A stretch of DNA of 64,000 bases from Torreya grandis (taxonomy: Eukaryota > Streptophyta > Pinopsida > Cupressales > Taxaceae). Shown here one piece after another: positions 11,217 to 23,244 of this stretch (the first letter of the stretch is position 1; each line of letters starts with the position of its first letter). Below the pieces are notes generated by a model, which searched no databases, was not told where the DNA came from, and saw only the letters and a list, made by a program, of their open reading frames with translations. The translations under genes were made by a program, and so were the position numbers. Where the stretch lies: contig JARHVA010000592.1 in assembly GCA_037957365.1 (NCBI GenBank), positions 4,876,001 through 4,940,000 on the forward strand, given 5' to 3'.

Positions 11217-12060
11217 CTAATAGCATGTTACCATGCCCATTGCTTGCATTATATCCAACCTAGATGTTGTTATGTACAAAAGACTACCAATCATTGATCT
11301 ATAGAGGGATTGATCTATATTCAATGATTCATTATCCTTACTCAACTTTTTTCTTATAGTCATAAGTGTGCCAACCGGTGCACAATTTTCCATTCCAAAT
11401 TTCTTCAACATTTCTTTAGCATACTTGGTCTCGGAGATAAATATTCTTTTACTGGACTGAGATATTTACAATTCAAAAAAGAATGATATCTCACCAAACA
11501 TGGACATCTCAAATTCCTTTTGCATGTCTTTGGTGAATACTTTCGACAACTTTTCACTATCTCCTCTAAAGATTATATCACAAACATAAACTACAACAAT
11601 TAATTGATGCTCACCTTCAGTTTTGATGTATAAATTACTTTTGATAAATCCTCTCTTGAAATCTTGATCTTGTAGATACTTTTCAAGTCTTGAATACCAA
11701 GCTTTATGGGCTTGCTTCAATCCAAACAAGGATTTCTCTAATTTGGATACATATTTTATATCCTATGATAGAAGGAATCCTTTTAGCTACTCGATGTACA
11801 CTTCCTCTTCTAATATACCATTCAAAAAAGTAGATTTTACATCCTTTTAATATACCTTGAAGTTCTTGAAACCAACATAGGCAAATAACATTTTGATTGT
11901 CTCCAACCTTGCAATGGGAGTAAAGGTTTATTCAAAGTCAATACCTTTGATTTGAGCATATCCTTTGCATACCAATCGAGTCTTATTTTTAATCACTTGA
12001 CCATCCTTAGTTAGTTTGTTTTTTGTATACCCATTTCATGTCAATCACATTCTAATCCTT
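11217..12060 (-). pseudogene. Copia reverse transcriptase relic
   Basis: Two open segments remain. 11466-11729 reads MFGLKQAHKAWYSRLEKYL and then VVVYVCDIIF, in which the catalytic YVDD motif has become YVCD, so the active site is destroyed. 11217-11411 reads MLKKFGMENCAPVGT and YRSMIGSLLYIT, the thumb/connection segment of Copia RT. Sequence between 11730 and 12060 carries the fingers region in broken frames. The right boundary is approximate. Confidence 0.88.
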
Positions 12061-12449
12061 TGGTTTAGGTACCAGCTCCAATGTTTCATTCTTCTCAAAT
12101 TCATTTAACTCTTCTTCCATTACTTTTACCCAATGTTTATCATGGCTCAATTTTAAAAAATTCTTAGGCTATATTTTATATAATAAATTAAAAATTACTC
12201 GTTCAAAATTTCTTACAATCCTTCTTCTAGTTTATACTCTAACATCTATATTACCAATTATTTGGCTTTCAATATGGTTCTTCTGAATAAAATGAGATGG
12301 TGCTTTGGTGTCTTACCATTCATCTTCATCCATATTCTCTACTTCAACATCTTATTTAATGATATCTAGTTTGTTTAATGGATCATTTCCTTCAAAGTTC
12401 TAGTTTCATCTAATTTGACACTTATACTTTCTTGAATAGTTTGCATTCA

Positions 12450-13078
12450 CTTGTTATAGAAGTTGTAGGCCTTTCTTTTGGTGGAATATCCTATAAAATC
12501 ATGTTCATCAGCTCTTGGTCAAATTTCCCCAAAACATATTCAGTCCTCTTAATAAAGAATTTACTTCCAAATACTTTGAAATATTTGACAGAAGATGGTC
12601 TTTTCATCCATAACTCATATGGGGTCTTGGCATTGTTGACTCTGATTTTCCCTCTATTTAGGATTTATATAGATCTATGGACTACTTCTCTCTAATATTT
12701 ATTTGATAAATTAGATTCATTTAGCATTGGCCTAGCCATTTAGTGGACACTCATATTCTTTCATTCTACTACCCCATTCTATATTGGGGTTCTTGTAGCT
12801 AAGTACTATCTTTTTATCCCATGGTCTTCAAAATACTCAATGAATTCATTTGACATGAACTCACCTCATCAACATTTGATCATTAAATTGGTTTCATTTT
12901 CAATTAATGCTTTAAATGCTTTGAATTTGTTAAAGGCCTCAATTTTTTCTTTCATAAACATAACCCATGTCATTCTAGTGTAGTCATCAATTAGAAGCAT
13001 AAAATACCTCTCACCTTGTATCCTTTGTGTTCTGGTGGGTTGATATAGATATGTATGAATGATTTCTATTTTTTCCAT
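12450..13078 (-). pseudogene. Copia integrase relic
   Basis: The open segment 12869-13078 reads DDYTRMTWVMFMKEKIEAF, the integrase core with its catalytic Asp, followed downstream (lower coordinates) by interrupted sequence covering the C-terminal 'GYS/F-x-x-Y' region near 12540-12620. The plus-strand frame at 12432-12695 is a shadow of this. Integrase would have joined the cDNA to host DNA. Confidence 0.82.
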
Positions 13079-13282
13079 GGTGGAATATTCTTTTGTTCTA
13101 AATATTGTCCTAGTCTACTACCCATATTAGCATTACTTATAAAGCATGCTCAATGGCTTTGTTATCTTTTAAATGTTCTTTATAGCTTACTTCTTGCTAA
13201 TATTCACAATGTTATCAAAATTTATATGGCCCATTCTTCTGTACCATAGCCAAATTTCTTCAACTTGACTCAGATAACACTT

Positions 13283-13582
13283 CTATCCTTTGATTACTAT
13301 AATAATGTATAGATTGTTTATTGTCCTATGAGCTTCTGTAATTAGCTCACCTGTATCTCTTTTTTTGATCTCATAACCTTCATCAAAGAAATTGAATGTG
13401 TGTCCTTGATCACATATTAGGCTCACACATAGAAGATTATGATTTAAACCTTCCACATATAACACATTCTCTATTTTAGTTATTCTATTATTGAGACTAA
13501 GTGTACTCTTTCTTACTATTCTCATTGTAGTGTTATCTCTAAACTTCCCCATGCCTTCATTGACTTTTTTAATGAGACACAT
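13283..13582 (-). pseudogene. Copia protease end / GAG-pre-integrase domain relic
   Basis: A 99-codon open segment reads KIENVLYVEGLNHNLLCVS and ends in a HRTINNLYII motif, matching the GAG-pre-integrase domain between protease and integrase in Copia pol. The protease active-site D-S/T-G lies just upstream (13590-13640) and is not clearly readable. Confidence 0.85.
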
Positions 13583-13769
13583 TATCTTTTATCTCCAATC
13601 ACGTGTCTCTAAGATCCATTACCAATGAACCATTATTGTCCTCTATCTCTAGCACTGAATGTTGTTTGAATGATCATGGATTCTTCTTGGTTCTTCTTCT
13701 AGGTCTTTGTTGGTTCCGTTTTTTAATCATTGGAGCCTCAAAATTTTGATCTTGTCTTATAGATTAGAA

Positions 13770-15660
13770 AACACTTCTATAATAGCATGTTATATGTCCA
13801 TAATTATTTTACTTATAACAAACTGTAGCTTCTTCACCAAAGTTTGATAGGAGAGCAAATGTATTGTAGTTTCTATTCGAAGCTCTATAGGTTCCTTTGT
13901 TTCTTCCCCTAAATTCAATATGCTTGGATCTCTTTCTATAATCTAATTTATTATTACTAAAATGATTGTAATAATAACAATATGCATCAAAATAGTTACC
14001 AAACCTAGTTTTCTTTGCATATCTTTGAGTAAGTGGTCACCTGAAGTTTTGTTCTCCTTTGTTTTCTTTGTTGATAGAGCTAATTTTTGTATTCTAGCCT
14101 TCTTCCTTCTTGGTCTCCTTTTTCACAGGTTCCTTAAGAGTTTTAGGATAACTCTTAGCTTTCTCTTTTTTCCTTCTCATACCTAATGCCTAACTTGTTA
14201 GATGGTGATCTTTGAATCTCCAGAATCTTATTCAAATCTTGGGTGATTTTCTTAGATTTTAAGTCACTTACTATTTCAGTGTTCTCCTTATCTAGATTCC
14301 TTTTAAAAGAAGTAATCTTATATACATATGTTTCACAGTCTTCTTTCTTCTTTAGCTGATATGTTAGATTTTATTCAATTTTATTTGCCTCTTTGATTTG
14401 GGCTTTTAGATCTACAATTATCTTCTTTGATTCCTCAAGACCTAGTGATATTCTAGATTTTGAGTCCTGACTCTCTTTTTCATATTTTTCAATCAATAGA
14501 TTTTATTTTATTTTATTTTTCTTAAGATATTTTATCTCTCCTAAGGCACAAATAAGCTCTTCTTCGAGATTTAACTCACCTTTATCTTTTTCTTCCTCCT
14601 AGTTTTTTATATTAATGGAAGCATTGTCTTCTATGGTCATGAACAATGTTTTTTCATTGTCATTGTTAGAATAACTGGCTCCATTTTCCTTAGATGAGCT
14701 AGAGTTATTCTTAAGTATAAGATTTTTTTTATTTCTCAAATCTCTTCGTGTCTTTATTTTTATTGAATCCCTTCATGAATTTAGGTTTGCTCTCCTCTTC
14801 ATCACTATTGTCTTTTTCCAGGAACTTAGCTACAAAATGACTGATCTTACCGTAATTAAAACATTTGAATAGTAACTTACCTTTATATTTATTCGAACCA
14901 TTATTTAGCTTTCAAATGAATAGATCCTCATTTTCATCTTCTTCACTACTTGTGTTATCACTTAGATCAAGTTCCATGATTTTCTCCTTCTTTGATGCTT
15001 TGAACACTACTTCTCTTTATTATGGTCTTAAAGATTCAATTCTCATTTCATATGCTATGATGATTCTGTGTAACTCATCTACCTTTAATTTATCTAGATC
15101 ATTCATTTCTTTAACAATAAAGACTTTCACAACAAACCTCAGTGGTAAGGACGTCAACACCTTTTAGACAATTGTAGACTCTTCAATGTATTCTCTAAGT
15201 CCTTGAATAACATTGACTATTTCATCAACCTAGAGTAGGTACCCTACAATGTTCTCTTCTTCCTTCATATTTAAAATCTCAAATTATCTCCTATGAGTTT
15301 GGATTTTTGCTTGTCTTAAATTGGTATCACTATCATAGATAGTTTTAAGTTTTTCCCAGATCTCTCTTGTAGAATCACATTGCATGAATTTTACCAATTT
15401 TGATTCTGAAAGGCCATATATGATGGCATTTATTACTTTAGCATTGTTCTTGCTTGCCTTCTTTCCAATAGTATCTTTTCATAGTTTTTGTGGAATTTGG
15501 TACCCATTTACTATTGATTATAAAATATCAAACCCAAGAGCCATTATATGTGTCTTCATTCTTATGTTCCAGAAGGCATAATTTATGCCATCAAACAATA
15601 GTGCCCTGTTATTGGAAAATCCAATCCTAAACTTATGATCCATCCATGTTTGCTTGTATG
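13770..15660 (-). pseudogene. Copia gag relic with two CCHC knuckles
   Basis: Near 15000-15650 the minus strand holds a UBN2-type Copia gag domain: FDGINYAFWNIRMKTHIMALG, then AKVINAIIYGLSESKLVKFMQ and MKEEENIVGYLL, all in broken frames. A first zinc knuckle, CFNYGKISHFVAK (Cys-to-Tyr change), lies near 14820-14862. A charged, coiled-coil-like stretch spans about 14050-14700. A second knuckle, CYK-stop-NNYGHITC, lies near 13785-13825. Gag would form the particle and bind element RNA. The two-knuckle layout is seen in one group of plant Copia elements. Frames are too broken for expression. Confidence 0.85.
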
Positions 15661-15699
15661 ATCTACCTTCTAGAGGTTAAGTTATATTTGAAGGAACCC

Positions 15700-15711
15700 A
15701 CTTTGAGACCA
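15700..15711 (-). promoter_or_regulatory. Primer-binding site (initiator Met tRNA type)
   Basis: Directly inside the 5' LTR the minus strand reads TGGTCTCAAAGT, close to the plant consensus TGGTATCAGAGC complementary to the 3' end of initiator methionine tRNA. It fixes the minus-strand orientation of the element. Confidence 0.8.
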
Positions 15712-15713
15712 AA

Positions 15714-16656
15714 TGTTGAGCATAAGCTAATAATGGGGGGGGAGGGGGGAGAGGGGTGAATTAGTATTATATTCTTTATTTTCTAACACTTAATCACTTA
15801 TTCCATTTAAAATAGTCAAAACAATCAAATCAAAACACAAGATAACACAATGCAATGTGACACTAGATATACGTGGAAACCATTTTAGGAGAAAATCATG
15901 AAGAAATATTTCTCAATATAAATATTTTTAGGCACCACCTATTGGAGCACCAACCTCAAATACAATTTTGTGGGCACTAACCTATAGGAGCATGAACCCC
16001 TTTTGCTGAGCACCAACTTAGTAAGAGAAACCAATCTCTTCAAAATGAATGCACCATCCTTGTCACAAGAATCACTCCTCTATCTACGATTTTTTGCTAG
16101 CATAACAGATGATAAAAACCTATTTTATCTCCTTTTGATTCGATCTACACTTGAGTGTTTTCACTGCTATGTTATGCCTTATACTTGACAGTATTTTCCT
16201 TTCAATATTCTCTCAAAATTCTAATTTCAAATATTTATTCTCTTCTTTTATTTCTTCCACTTTTAGACGTAAAAATTTACCACTGGCTATGCACTTATTT
16301 ATAACCCACGAAAAGACACAAATTAAGTTCGTGACTCTTCAAACGAAAATGTCCATTCGAATGGTCAAAATTCCTCCCAAAGGTGGGATGACTTCCTAAA
16401 AATTAGGTTGGCTAAGGTTGGGGACCATTTTAACCTTTAAAACTACCTTGACACCTTTGCCATAATTATCTCTTTAAGCCTGTTAGACATAGTTAATTTA
16501 TCTTTGATTCCACGTCAAGATATGATCGTTATTTACTTGACATATTACCTCAATCAAATTAAATATTCTTTATTTAATTTAATTATTTTATCTAAATACT
16601 TCATCATTAATTAGATTCACGATTACCCTTTGACATCAAAGACAATATTTCCAACA
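15714..16656 (-). repeat. 5' LTR of the Copia element
   Basis: 943-bp partner of 9391-10428. It keeps terminal TGTTGAG and TTCCAACA (plus strand), a TG...CA inverted pair. A TATA-like TTATAAATAAG on the minus strand lies near 16297-16310. It shares the GCACCAAC-type motifs at 15931-16058. Because the element is minus-oriented, this high-coordinate copy is the transcribed 5' LTR. Confidence 0.92.
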
Positions 16657-16661
16657 ATCAT
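16657..16661. repeat. Target-site duplication ATCAT (right)
   Basis: Identical to the left flank at 9386-9390. Confidence 0.85.
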
Positions 16662-17220
16662 AACATTCTACCTGATACTATACACCCTTAAAATTAAAGA
16701 TTTTAATAACTAGTTCCTTTCTCTTACGTGCACATAAATTATCTGACAAACAAATATATGTATGTATGTATGTAATGAACTTTCGACAAAATCTTTAGAT
16801 ATTATATGTACAAAAGTTTAGGACAATCTCTTAATATAATGGAAAAAAATTCAAATTTTACAATGATATTTTAAAACTCTTAAAAGTAATATATCGAGAT
16901 CACATTTTCTAAATGTAAATTATTGCTTTCCATCGTTTCCATCTTGAAATTTTTATTATTTTTTAGTTTGTTGCGAGGCCGGAACATCTTTATACCATGA
17001 CATGGTGGCTAATTTAATGCCTCTATGGATGAGTGGAAATTTTCAATGATTTATTCATTATGATACAAAAATTTAACACTATCAAAATCTGTAGTGCATG
17101 TTTATTGGAAATATAGTTTGTCTTTTAAAAAATTGGAGAAATTTATTTGAATTATGGGTTGAGTGAGATGTCATGGAAAATAAAAAATGTTTTACTATAA
17201 ACGTAGAAATAAATTCTTGA
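16662..17220. other. Spacer downstream of the P450
   Basis: A+T-rich non-coding sequence between the Copia element and the P450 3' end. It contains a short ATGT microsatellite (16757-16773). No other feature seen. Confidence 0.5.
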
Positions 17221-17226
17221 TATTAT

Positions 17227-17232
17227 TTTATT
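17227..17232 (-). terminator. Candidate poly(A) signal of the P450
   Basis: AATAAA on the minus strand, about 190 bases past the P450 stop codon, within a usual 3'-UTR distance. The cleavage site is not determined. Confidence 0.5.
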
Positions 17233-17420
17233 GATTTAAAAAGAGTAATAACTTAGACTACTCGAAAAAAGAGAGAAGGAAAAAGGAGGAAGCAAGGAAA
17301 GAGGACACTTATCGACCTAAAAATATTCTACTACAGGAGGAAACATTAGCTAAAGTCAACACGACCGAAACACTGGCTAGGATAGTTTTAGTTTTGTTTT
17401 TGTCTCCTTTGATATGCCTA

Positions 17421-19056
17421 CTAATATACATTATCGTTCAGGCGTGGTGTAGGGACTGCTTGCAACTGAACAGACTTCTTCAATACCAATCCAAGTGTGT
17501 CGTTCATGTCCATTTGCTCCCCACTCATTCCATCAGGAAGTGTCCACTCAAATGAGTGCAACAGAGAAGCCAAAACCAGGTGAACTATCTTATCAGCCAA
17601 ATTCATTCCCATGCATATTCTTCTTCCCGATCCAAATGGTAACAGTTCAAAATCTTGTCCCTTATACTCCATCTTACTTTTCTCGCCCTCCAGAAATCTC
17701 TCCGGGATAAATTTGAAGGGCTCCTTCCATACTGCAGGATCCCTTCCCAGTGCCCACACGTTGATTATTACCTGAGTGTGTTTCGGGATACTAAATCCTC
17801 CTATTTCACAAGAGGTGTCGGCTCTGTGAGGGGCCAACAGAGGAACAACTGGATGGAATCGAAATACTTCTTTCACCACTGCATGGAGATAAGGGAGACG
17901 GTCTATATCAGATTCCTCCACTCTTCTATTGCGACCCACCGCGTCTTCCAGCTCTTGTTGGGCTCGTTTCATCATGTCAGGGTTGCGAATAAGTTCTGCA
18001 ATCGCCCACTCTACAGTGGCAGCAGTCGTGTCGCTACCCGCCATGAACAATTCCTGCGACTCGCGAGAGATCACAAATAACACTCAATTAGTCTTTTATT
18101 GTCACTAAATGACAGTCGGCTAGAATCATATAAACTATAACACTTACCAAAATTACAGATCTGATATCTCTTAGAGTGAGATCGTCGCCTCTAGATTCGA
18201 GCAGGACGTCAAGAAAATCCTTCTCCGCATGATCTCTTTCATGGACTAAGTCTCTGCTGGTCTTCGCCACCCGATTGTTGATGAATGAATCTAAAAATTT
18301 ATCCATTCGTTTTGAATACATGGTCATGTCACGGTGTACACCATGAACATCCAGGAACCCAAGAACTGGAAAGAGATCGGCCAAATTGGGTTTCAAGGCA
18401 AGATACAGCCATGCCGTAAGAGCCTTGGTAAACTCCACAGAGTCCGGATTGTGAGGATCGTACACCTTTGTACTGAAGATCATATTACCTACCAGATTGA
18501 GACCTGCGTAGGCCAGAGTACTCGCAAGGTTCACGCTCTTACCCTTGACGCTGCTGCACTCGTAAATTAATCGAATCGTCTCAAATACTTGGTCTCTTCT
18601 CAGATGTTGCAAAGCTTGGAGCCTCTTGGGAGACATGAGCTCTGTATTGGAAATACGTCTGAGTTTCCGCCAGTAGGGACCATATTGAGCCCATACTATG
18701 GACGATTTGTGAAAAGAGAGTGTCTTCACTGCATCTATGACTGTCCGCCCAGCAAAGATTTGGTCGTGGGTTTTGAGGAACTCCTTTGCCATGGCAGGAG
18801 AGGAGACCACCACGGTTTTTCTCATGCCAAAAGAGAGTGTCATGAGAGGTCCGTATTGCCGAGAAAGGGCAAAAAGTGACTCATGGGTTTTTTTTCCCAG
18901 CTGAAAGATGTTCCCTACAACAGGCCAAGCAGGCGGCTGAGGTGGAAGGGGAAGGGGACGGGGACTAATCTTCTTCTTCCTTCTCCATATCAATGACACC
19001 AAAACACTGCTAAGGAGCACAGAAAACCAATACACATACACTAATTGGGTATCCAT
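17421..19056 (-). CDS. Cytochrome P450 monooxygenase, CYP71 clan, CYP76-like
   Basis: Two exons, 19056-18148 and 18053-17421, joined in phase 0 across a 94-bp GT-AG intron, give a 513-residue protein, the usual length for a plant microsomal P450. It has an N-terminal membrane anchor (about residues 5-25), basic stop-transfer RRKKK (25-29), a proline-rich hinge (33-49), helix C WRKLRR (129-134), oxygen-binding AGSDTT (308-313), the ExxR pair KEVFR (E365, R368), PERF (420-423) and heme-binding FGSGRRICMG with ligand Cys450. All catalytic motifs are intact and in frame, so it looks functional. P450s of this clan oxidise small hydrophobic metabolites at the ER, using electrons from P450 reductase. 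The CYP76 placement is by resemblance only, and the substrate is unknown. It stands alone, with coding GC near 47% in very A+T-rich surroundings. Confidence 0.95.
18054..18147 (-). other. Intron of the P450 gene
   Basis: Minus-strand donor ATTTTG/GTAAGT and acceptor GAGTCGCAG/GAATTG. Splicing joins ...RSVIL to ELFMAGSDTT, matching the single intron just before the I-helix oxygen-binding motif that is conserved in CYP71-clan genes. Read-through would add 19 residues and then a stop, so splicing is required. Confidence 0.92.
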
Positions 19057-19118
19057 CAGAATTTAGGATAAGTAGCATAAACGCGATCAGATTTCGCTTC
19101 CGTTAATGCTTCAAGCGC

Positions 19119-19129
19119 ATTTATAAATA
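19119..19129 (-). promoter_or_regulatory. TATA box of the P450 gene
   Basis: The minus strand reads TATTTATAAAT, ending about 63 bases before the start codon, which predicts a short 5' UTR of roughly 30-40 bases. The start at 19056 is the first Met of the frame and gives a normal signal anchor. Confidence 0.65.
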
Positions 19130-19139
19130 ATAACAACTT

Positions 19140-20810
19140 TGCTGATTCTGATTATAAAAAACGGCCGGCCAGCCAAACACAGTACGACATGCGTGCCCGC
19201 ATTGCCCACATCAAATTTTAATTTTCAAGATGCCCTTAAAAAGCTCCGCCATATAAATTAACATTATGCAAATTGAAATTATTTTATTTTGATCCACCCG
19301 TCACCCCAAAATAATACTATGAACTTTCTATCAGAATATTATATTCGAATAAAATAATGATATAAATTGTCGAAGCCAAAAGTATCTAATGCTTAAATTA
19401 TTTGCCAGGTGAAAAATCCAATGCTTGAGAGGATCTCTGAGTTTACATTGCCAACCTGTCACCATGCAAAATAGGCGTTCCAGCTCTTTAATTCTAAAAA
19501 TTAAAAGTTGAAAATGCATAATTATTCAAAACCAGCTTTACTGTTTTTAATTTTTAAAGAAATTATTTAATATTAGTTTTTTTTTGGGTTAATGTAATTA
19601 CAATAATATATTATTTTAATGCCTATCTTTTAAATATATATGTTAGATTAGTAAGATGTCAAAAATTCGATAATTCACATAGTCTCACATTTATTACACA
19701 CTTTCCCACCATTTGTAATATCAAAAGTGTTTATTTAGAATAGTAAAGCTCAACTTTCTTTGTAGGTCCTTCCTCTTCATTTTTTTCATGATTTTAAATG
19801 TTGCTTTTCGTTTATATTTTTTATATTTAATTTATCTATTGTATTCTTTTGGGTGTATTAGTGGGTTCCCCTTATCTTCTTTACATTGTGTCTTTTTCAA
19901 TTGCATTAACTATTATTAAATTTTGAAAATCTTATTTATATAAATTAAATTAAATTAAATAAGTATCAAATATTCTATTTTCATAAGATAGAGTCACTTC
20001 TTTCCATCATCATTCTTCATCTCAACATAACCTTTGTGTTATGCTAATTGAAGAAGTAATGTCCTCAATAATTGTTTCAAATATAAGGAGTAACAAAACA
20101 ATGGTGATATTTGAGTGCTCCTAGTAGTAGCTAAGAACCTATCTCTTAGTGTAGTTGTAATTTTCTTGAAGATCCTTATCCAAAATAGTTGATCATTATT
20201 AAAAGGGTTGTAGTTCAACTAGGGAGGATGATGATTTTTTATACAATCCACCTATAGACAATACTTTTTGGCCACTTCTATGTCTAAATGAATATCAAAC
20301 TGATTTCTTACAAACAACACAAATTAAGCCTAGAAATAATTGAAACACCCAAATTCATCTGTAAGCCTAGTGTTCATACCATGAATCACATTAATGCATC
20401 CATATTTAGGTTAATACACCATATTAAATAATAACCTCTTGTCGATTTATCACCAGTCAAATTGTGATCTAGAAAATCATCAATTTCAACCAAGTGTGAA
20501 GTATAATCATGTCAAAATTCAAAAAATACAATTAACCTAATCAGACTTACTCAATTAATTAAATTCAATTAAATGGTTAGTTAAAACACTCATGTCTAAT
20601 TAGTGAATTTCTAAAAGTATAAATTCACAAAATTCATGTAAAATATCAAAAAAATATGACAATCATGCATAACATCGGCTAAAAGTTCTCAATCACTCAA
20701 TATTCAATGTAAAGAAATATCATATTAGGCAATCCATAGTTCATAAGTATAAAATTAATTTCCTCATTTATGGCCTAATTTCCGACCACACATCTTATTT
20801 TTAAGATGGA
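19140..20810. other. P450 upstream region and A+T-rich spacer
   Basis: 19140-19260 is less A+T-rich (contains ACGGCCGGCC) and is probably part of the P450 promoter region. Beyond it the sequence is non-coding and A+T-rich. The 62-codon minus-strand frame at 19331-19519 shows no domain and is taken as chance. No repeat boundary seen until 20811. Confidence 0.45.
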
Positions 20811-20815
20811 TGGTT

Positions 20816-20981
20816 TGAAAGAGTTATCAAAACTCTTCTACCAAGATCTCCCCAAGAGCTCATTACCACAATCATAGATGCTTCAACATACATAAAATAA
20901 TAATATAACTGATCAAAACATTTATTATTCATATAAGTAATACAAAGAATATGCAAAAGATGTATATTACAATGTAGAGCC
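20816..20981 (-). repeat. 3' LTR of small element, left part
   Basis: The first 166 bp of the 304-bp LTR, aligned to the start of 35113-35416 (shared TGAAAGAGTTATCAAAACTC). It is interrupted at 20981 by the large-LTR element; its last five bases GAGCC are the target site. Confidence 0.88.
20977..20981. repeat. Target-site duplication GAGCC (left)
   Basis: Identical to 33822-33826. It belongs to the interrupted 304-bp LTR. Confidence 0.88.
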
Positions 20982-23110
20982 TATTACATCCTGATTTCTC
21001 ACCAAATAAACTTGCTAGAATATTCGTAAATATCTAAAGTTGAGAAATTTAGATTTGACTATTTTAAACTAAGTTTGGATATATATTATTATGGGAAAGT
21101 AGAATATTTCATAGGTTACATGATTACACTACTATGATTTAGTCGTAAGTATATGTTTACTTTATGATCATCATGATTTGTCATTGTAGTTATATTTTAT
21201 GATGTATGGTTATCATATTGATATGATCTAACTACCTCTTTTGTTGTGAGATTAACACAAGATAATGCATCCCTTAGAGTGTGATAGAGGGAGAGCATTA
21301 TTGAAGAGGGTGATGTAGTTGGAGATCTCAATGGATGACAAAGATTTGGTGAGAACCCTGCATGCACCATAACTAGTACATGTTAGATGCATAATTAATA
21401 GTTAGCATAGTGTGTTTAATGCTAGAAACATATATAATTACTTGCTCATGATTAGTTGGCTTAATGGTTAATTACAACTCATCTTGTGTGATAGCGTGCT
21501 AGTCATATTATAACCCTTAGTGTTTTATATTTTGTGTAATTAAAACACATTTGAATCTATTGAATGGTAGATTTATTATTAAATCAACATGACATTTGAG
21601 AAACTAATTTATTTAAAAAATATATCCTAATATGGGAATATAAACAAGAAAAGTGAGAAAAAGTAAAAGTAAAAAAATAATAATAAAAGAGAATCTTTAA
21701 ATAGGAAATAAAAATTAAAAAAACACACAAAGAATTAAAAAAAGAGTAAAGCATAATTATTTACATAGAAATAAAAACAAAAAGTAAAAATAAATGTGTG
21801 TAGCATTGTATAAAGAAGATAAGAGATGCAATTCTTCGAAAAAGGCAGTGAGTGGAAGTGGAGAAGCACAAAAGGAAAGGAGAGAAGTCTATGAATTAAA
21901 AAGAATGAACTTCAGATCACATAGCCAAGTAAGTAACAAAATTTAAATTCAGTATGTTCATATTAGCAATGTGATAATTAAAATAGTGATTTGTTTATAA
22001 ATATGATCTATGTATGAGAGTATCGATTTAGATCCAATTAGAGAAATAGAGTAAAATGACACATGTATTGCTAGGTAGATTGATCTATAAACCAAAATGT
22101 ATATCAGAGTTGTTATAATTTAAAAAATAACTATATATATATAGTTAAAGGCAAAGGATCTAATCTCCAGTAGAGAAATGGTATTACTAGAAAAATATTT
22201 ATGACTAAAAAAATCATCTAAATGCCCAACCCATTCATAACTATGGGTTTTAGTTTTCAAACAAAAACTGTAGCTCCTAAATTTATCAAGTTTACAATTT
22301 ATTACCTTTAAATGCATTGAAAAATACTTGAATAAAAAGTTGAGCATTAAAATTTACATTGATGTTTATGTTAATTGGAAGGCAATGCAAGGGATTAACT
22401 AATACCCAAAATTGGTCAAAATATTCTAGGAAAGTCATATTGTTGTTTGACCCTATTATAATAGTTCAACTTGGAGCGTGGGGAACATGACACTTCATAT
22501 TAATCATAAATTTAGGGATAGTGACTTAGAGGATCATAATAAAATTATATACATTGTTTACTAAATGAGTATTCACTAGAGTATAGTTTCATTTAACTAC
22601 AAATTTCAAATATATTGTTGGATGTATAGCAAATACAATAATATATACCAGTGATTTATAATGAAAGAGAAGCAACATAATTAATATATCTGTTACACAT
22701 GGGTTGGTTTAATTAATAAAATAGATAATGTTGAGGTCAGCCATTTATCCAAAGATAGTTAGCACCTATTTTCAGGCAAATCACCCTAGCCAAAAAGAGA
22801 GGTCTGTGAACATGCAAATTTCTTTTATTAGATGTTTTATTGGCTAGATAATGTGTGTAGTATAAAACAACCACTGAGGTGTTGAGATACACAAAATATG
22901 GATTGTATAAAATTGATATTTTAAATTAGAAAATTTAATATAACTTTCATTTATAGCACTAAATGTAGTAGTTGTTGTGTTTAGTGTAAAATCTAGCATT
23001 GAATTTAAAACATAGGTATTTTATAAGAGCCTAGTTTGTAAATGTAGAGTCGTACGTTTAGGTCTATCATGGTATACAAGCTTTAAAACTTCTTATTTAG
23101 TGAGTTAATT

Positions 23111-23133
23111 TGTGTGTGTGTGTGTGTGTGTGT
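23111..23133. repeat. (GT)n microsatellite in 5' LTR
   Basis: About 11 GT units. The homologous point of the 3' LTR (about 30779-30794) has a shorter run, so the tract predates the insertion and changed length afterwards. Confidence 0.9.
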
Positions 23134-23244
23134 TTGGGTGGCTACCATTTGAGAGGTAATTTCTAAAAAATAACTCATAAGATTTAGGGAGAAATATTAT
23201 GGGATAAAATGTTTTATAAAATATTTTAAAAAATAGTTTATTAG

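Larger units (their letters stand above)
9391..16656 (-). mobile_element. Structurally complete Ty1/Copia retrotransposon
   Basis: 7,266-bp element with two LTRs (9391-10428 and 15714-16656), an initiator-Met-tRNA-like primer-binding site next to the right LTR, gag and pol on the minus strand, and 5-bp target duplication ATCAT on both sides. Domain order read from high to low coordinates is gag, CCHC, coiled-coil/second CCHC, GAG-pre-integrase, integrase, RT, RNase H, which is Copia. The LTRs look roughly 80-85% alike by eye, and all coding domains carry stops, so this is an old, dead insertion. It ends about 0.76 kb from the stop codon of the P450. Confidence 0.93.

Noticed and set aside
14865..15581. 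Plus-strand frames of 100 and 65 codons
   Set aside because: Antisense of the Copia gag domain, whose residues are recognisable on the minus strand.
17495..18879. Plus-strand open frames over the P450 (17495-17710, 17655-18080, 18334-18570, 18589-18879)
   Set aside because: Antisense shadows of the P450 exons, which carry all catalytic motifs in the minus frames.
19331..19519. 62-codon minus-strand frame upstream of the P450
   Set aside because: No domain, isolated, ends in A+T-rich sequence; no evidence of being a gene.
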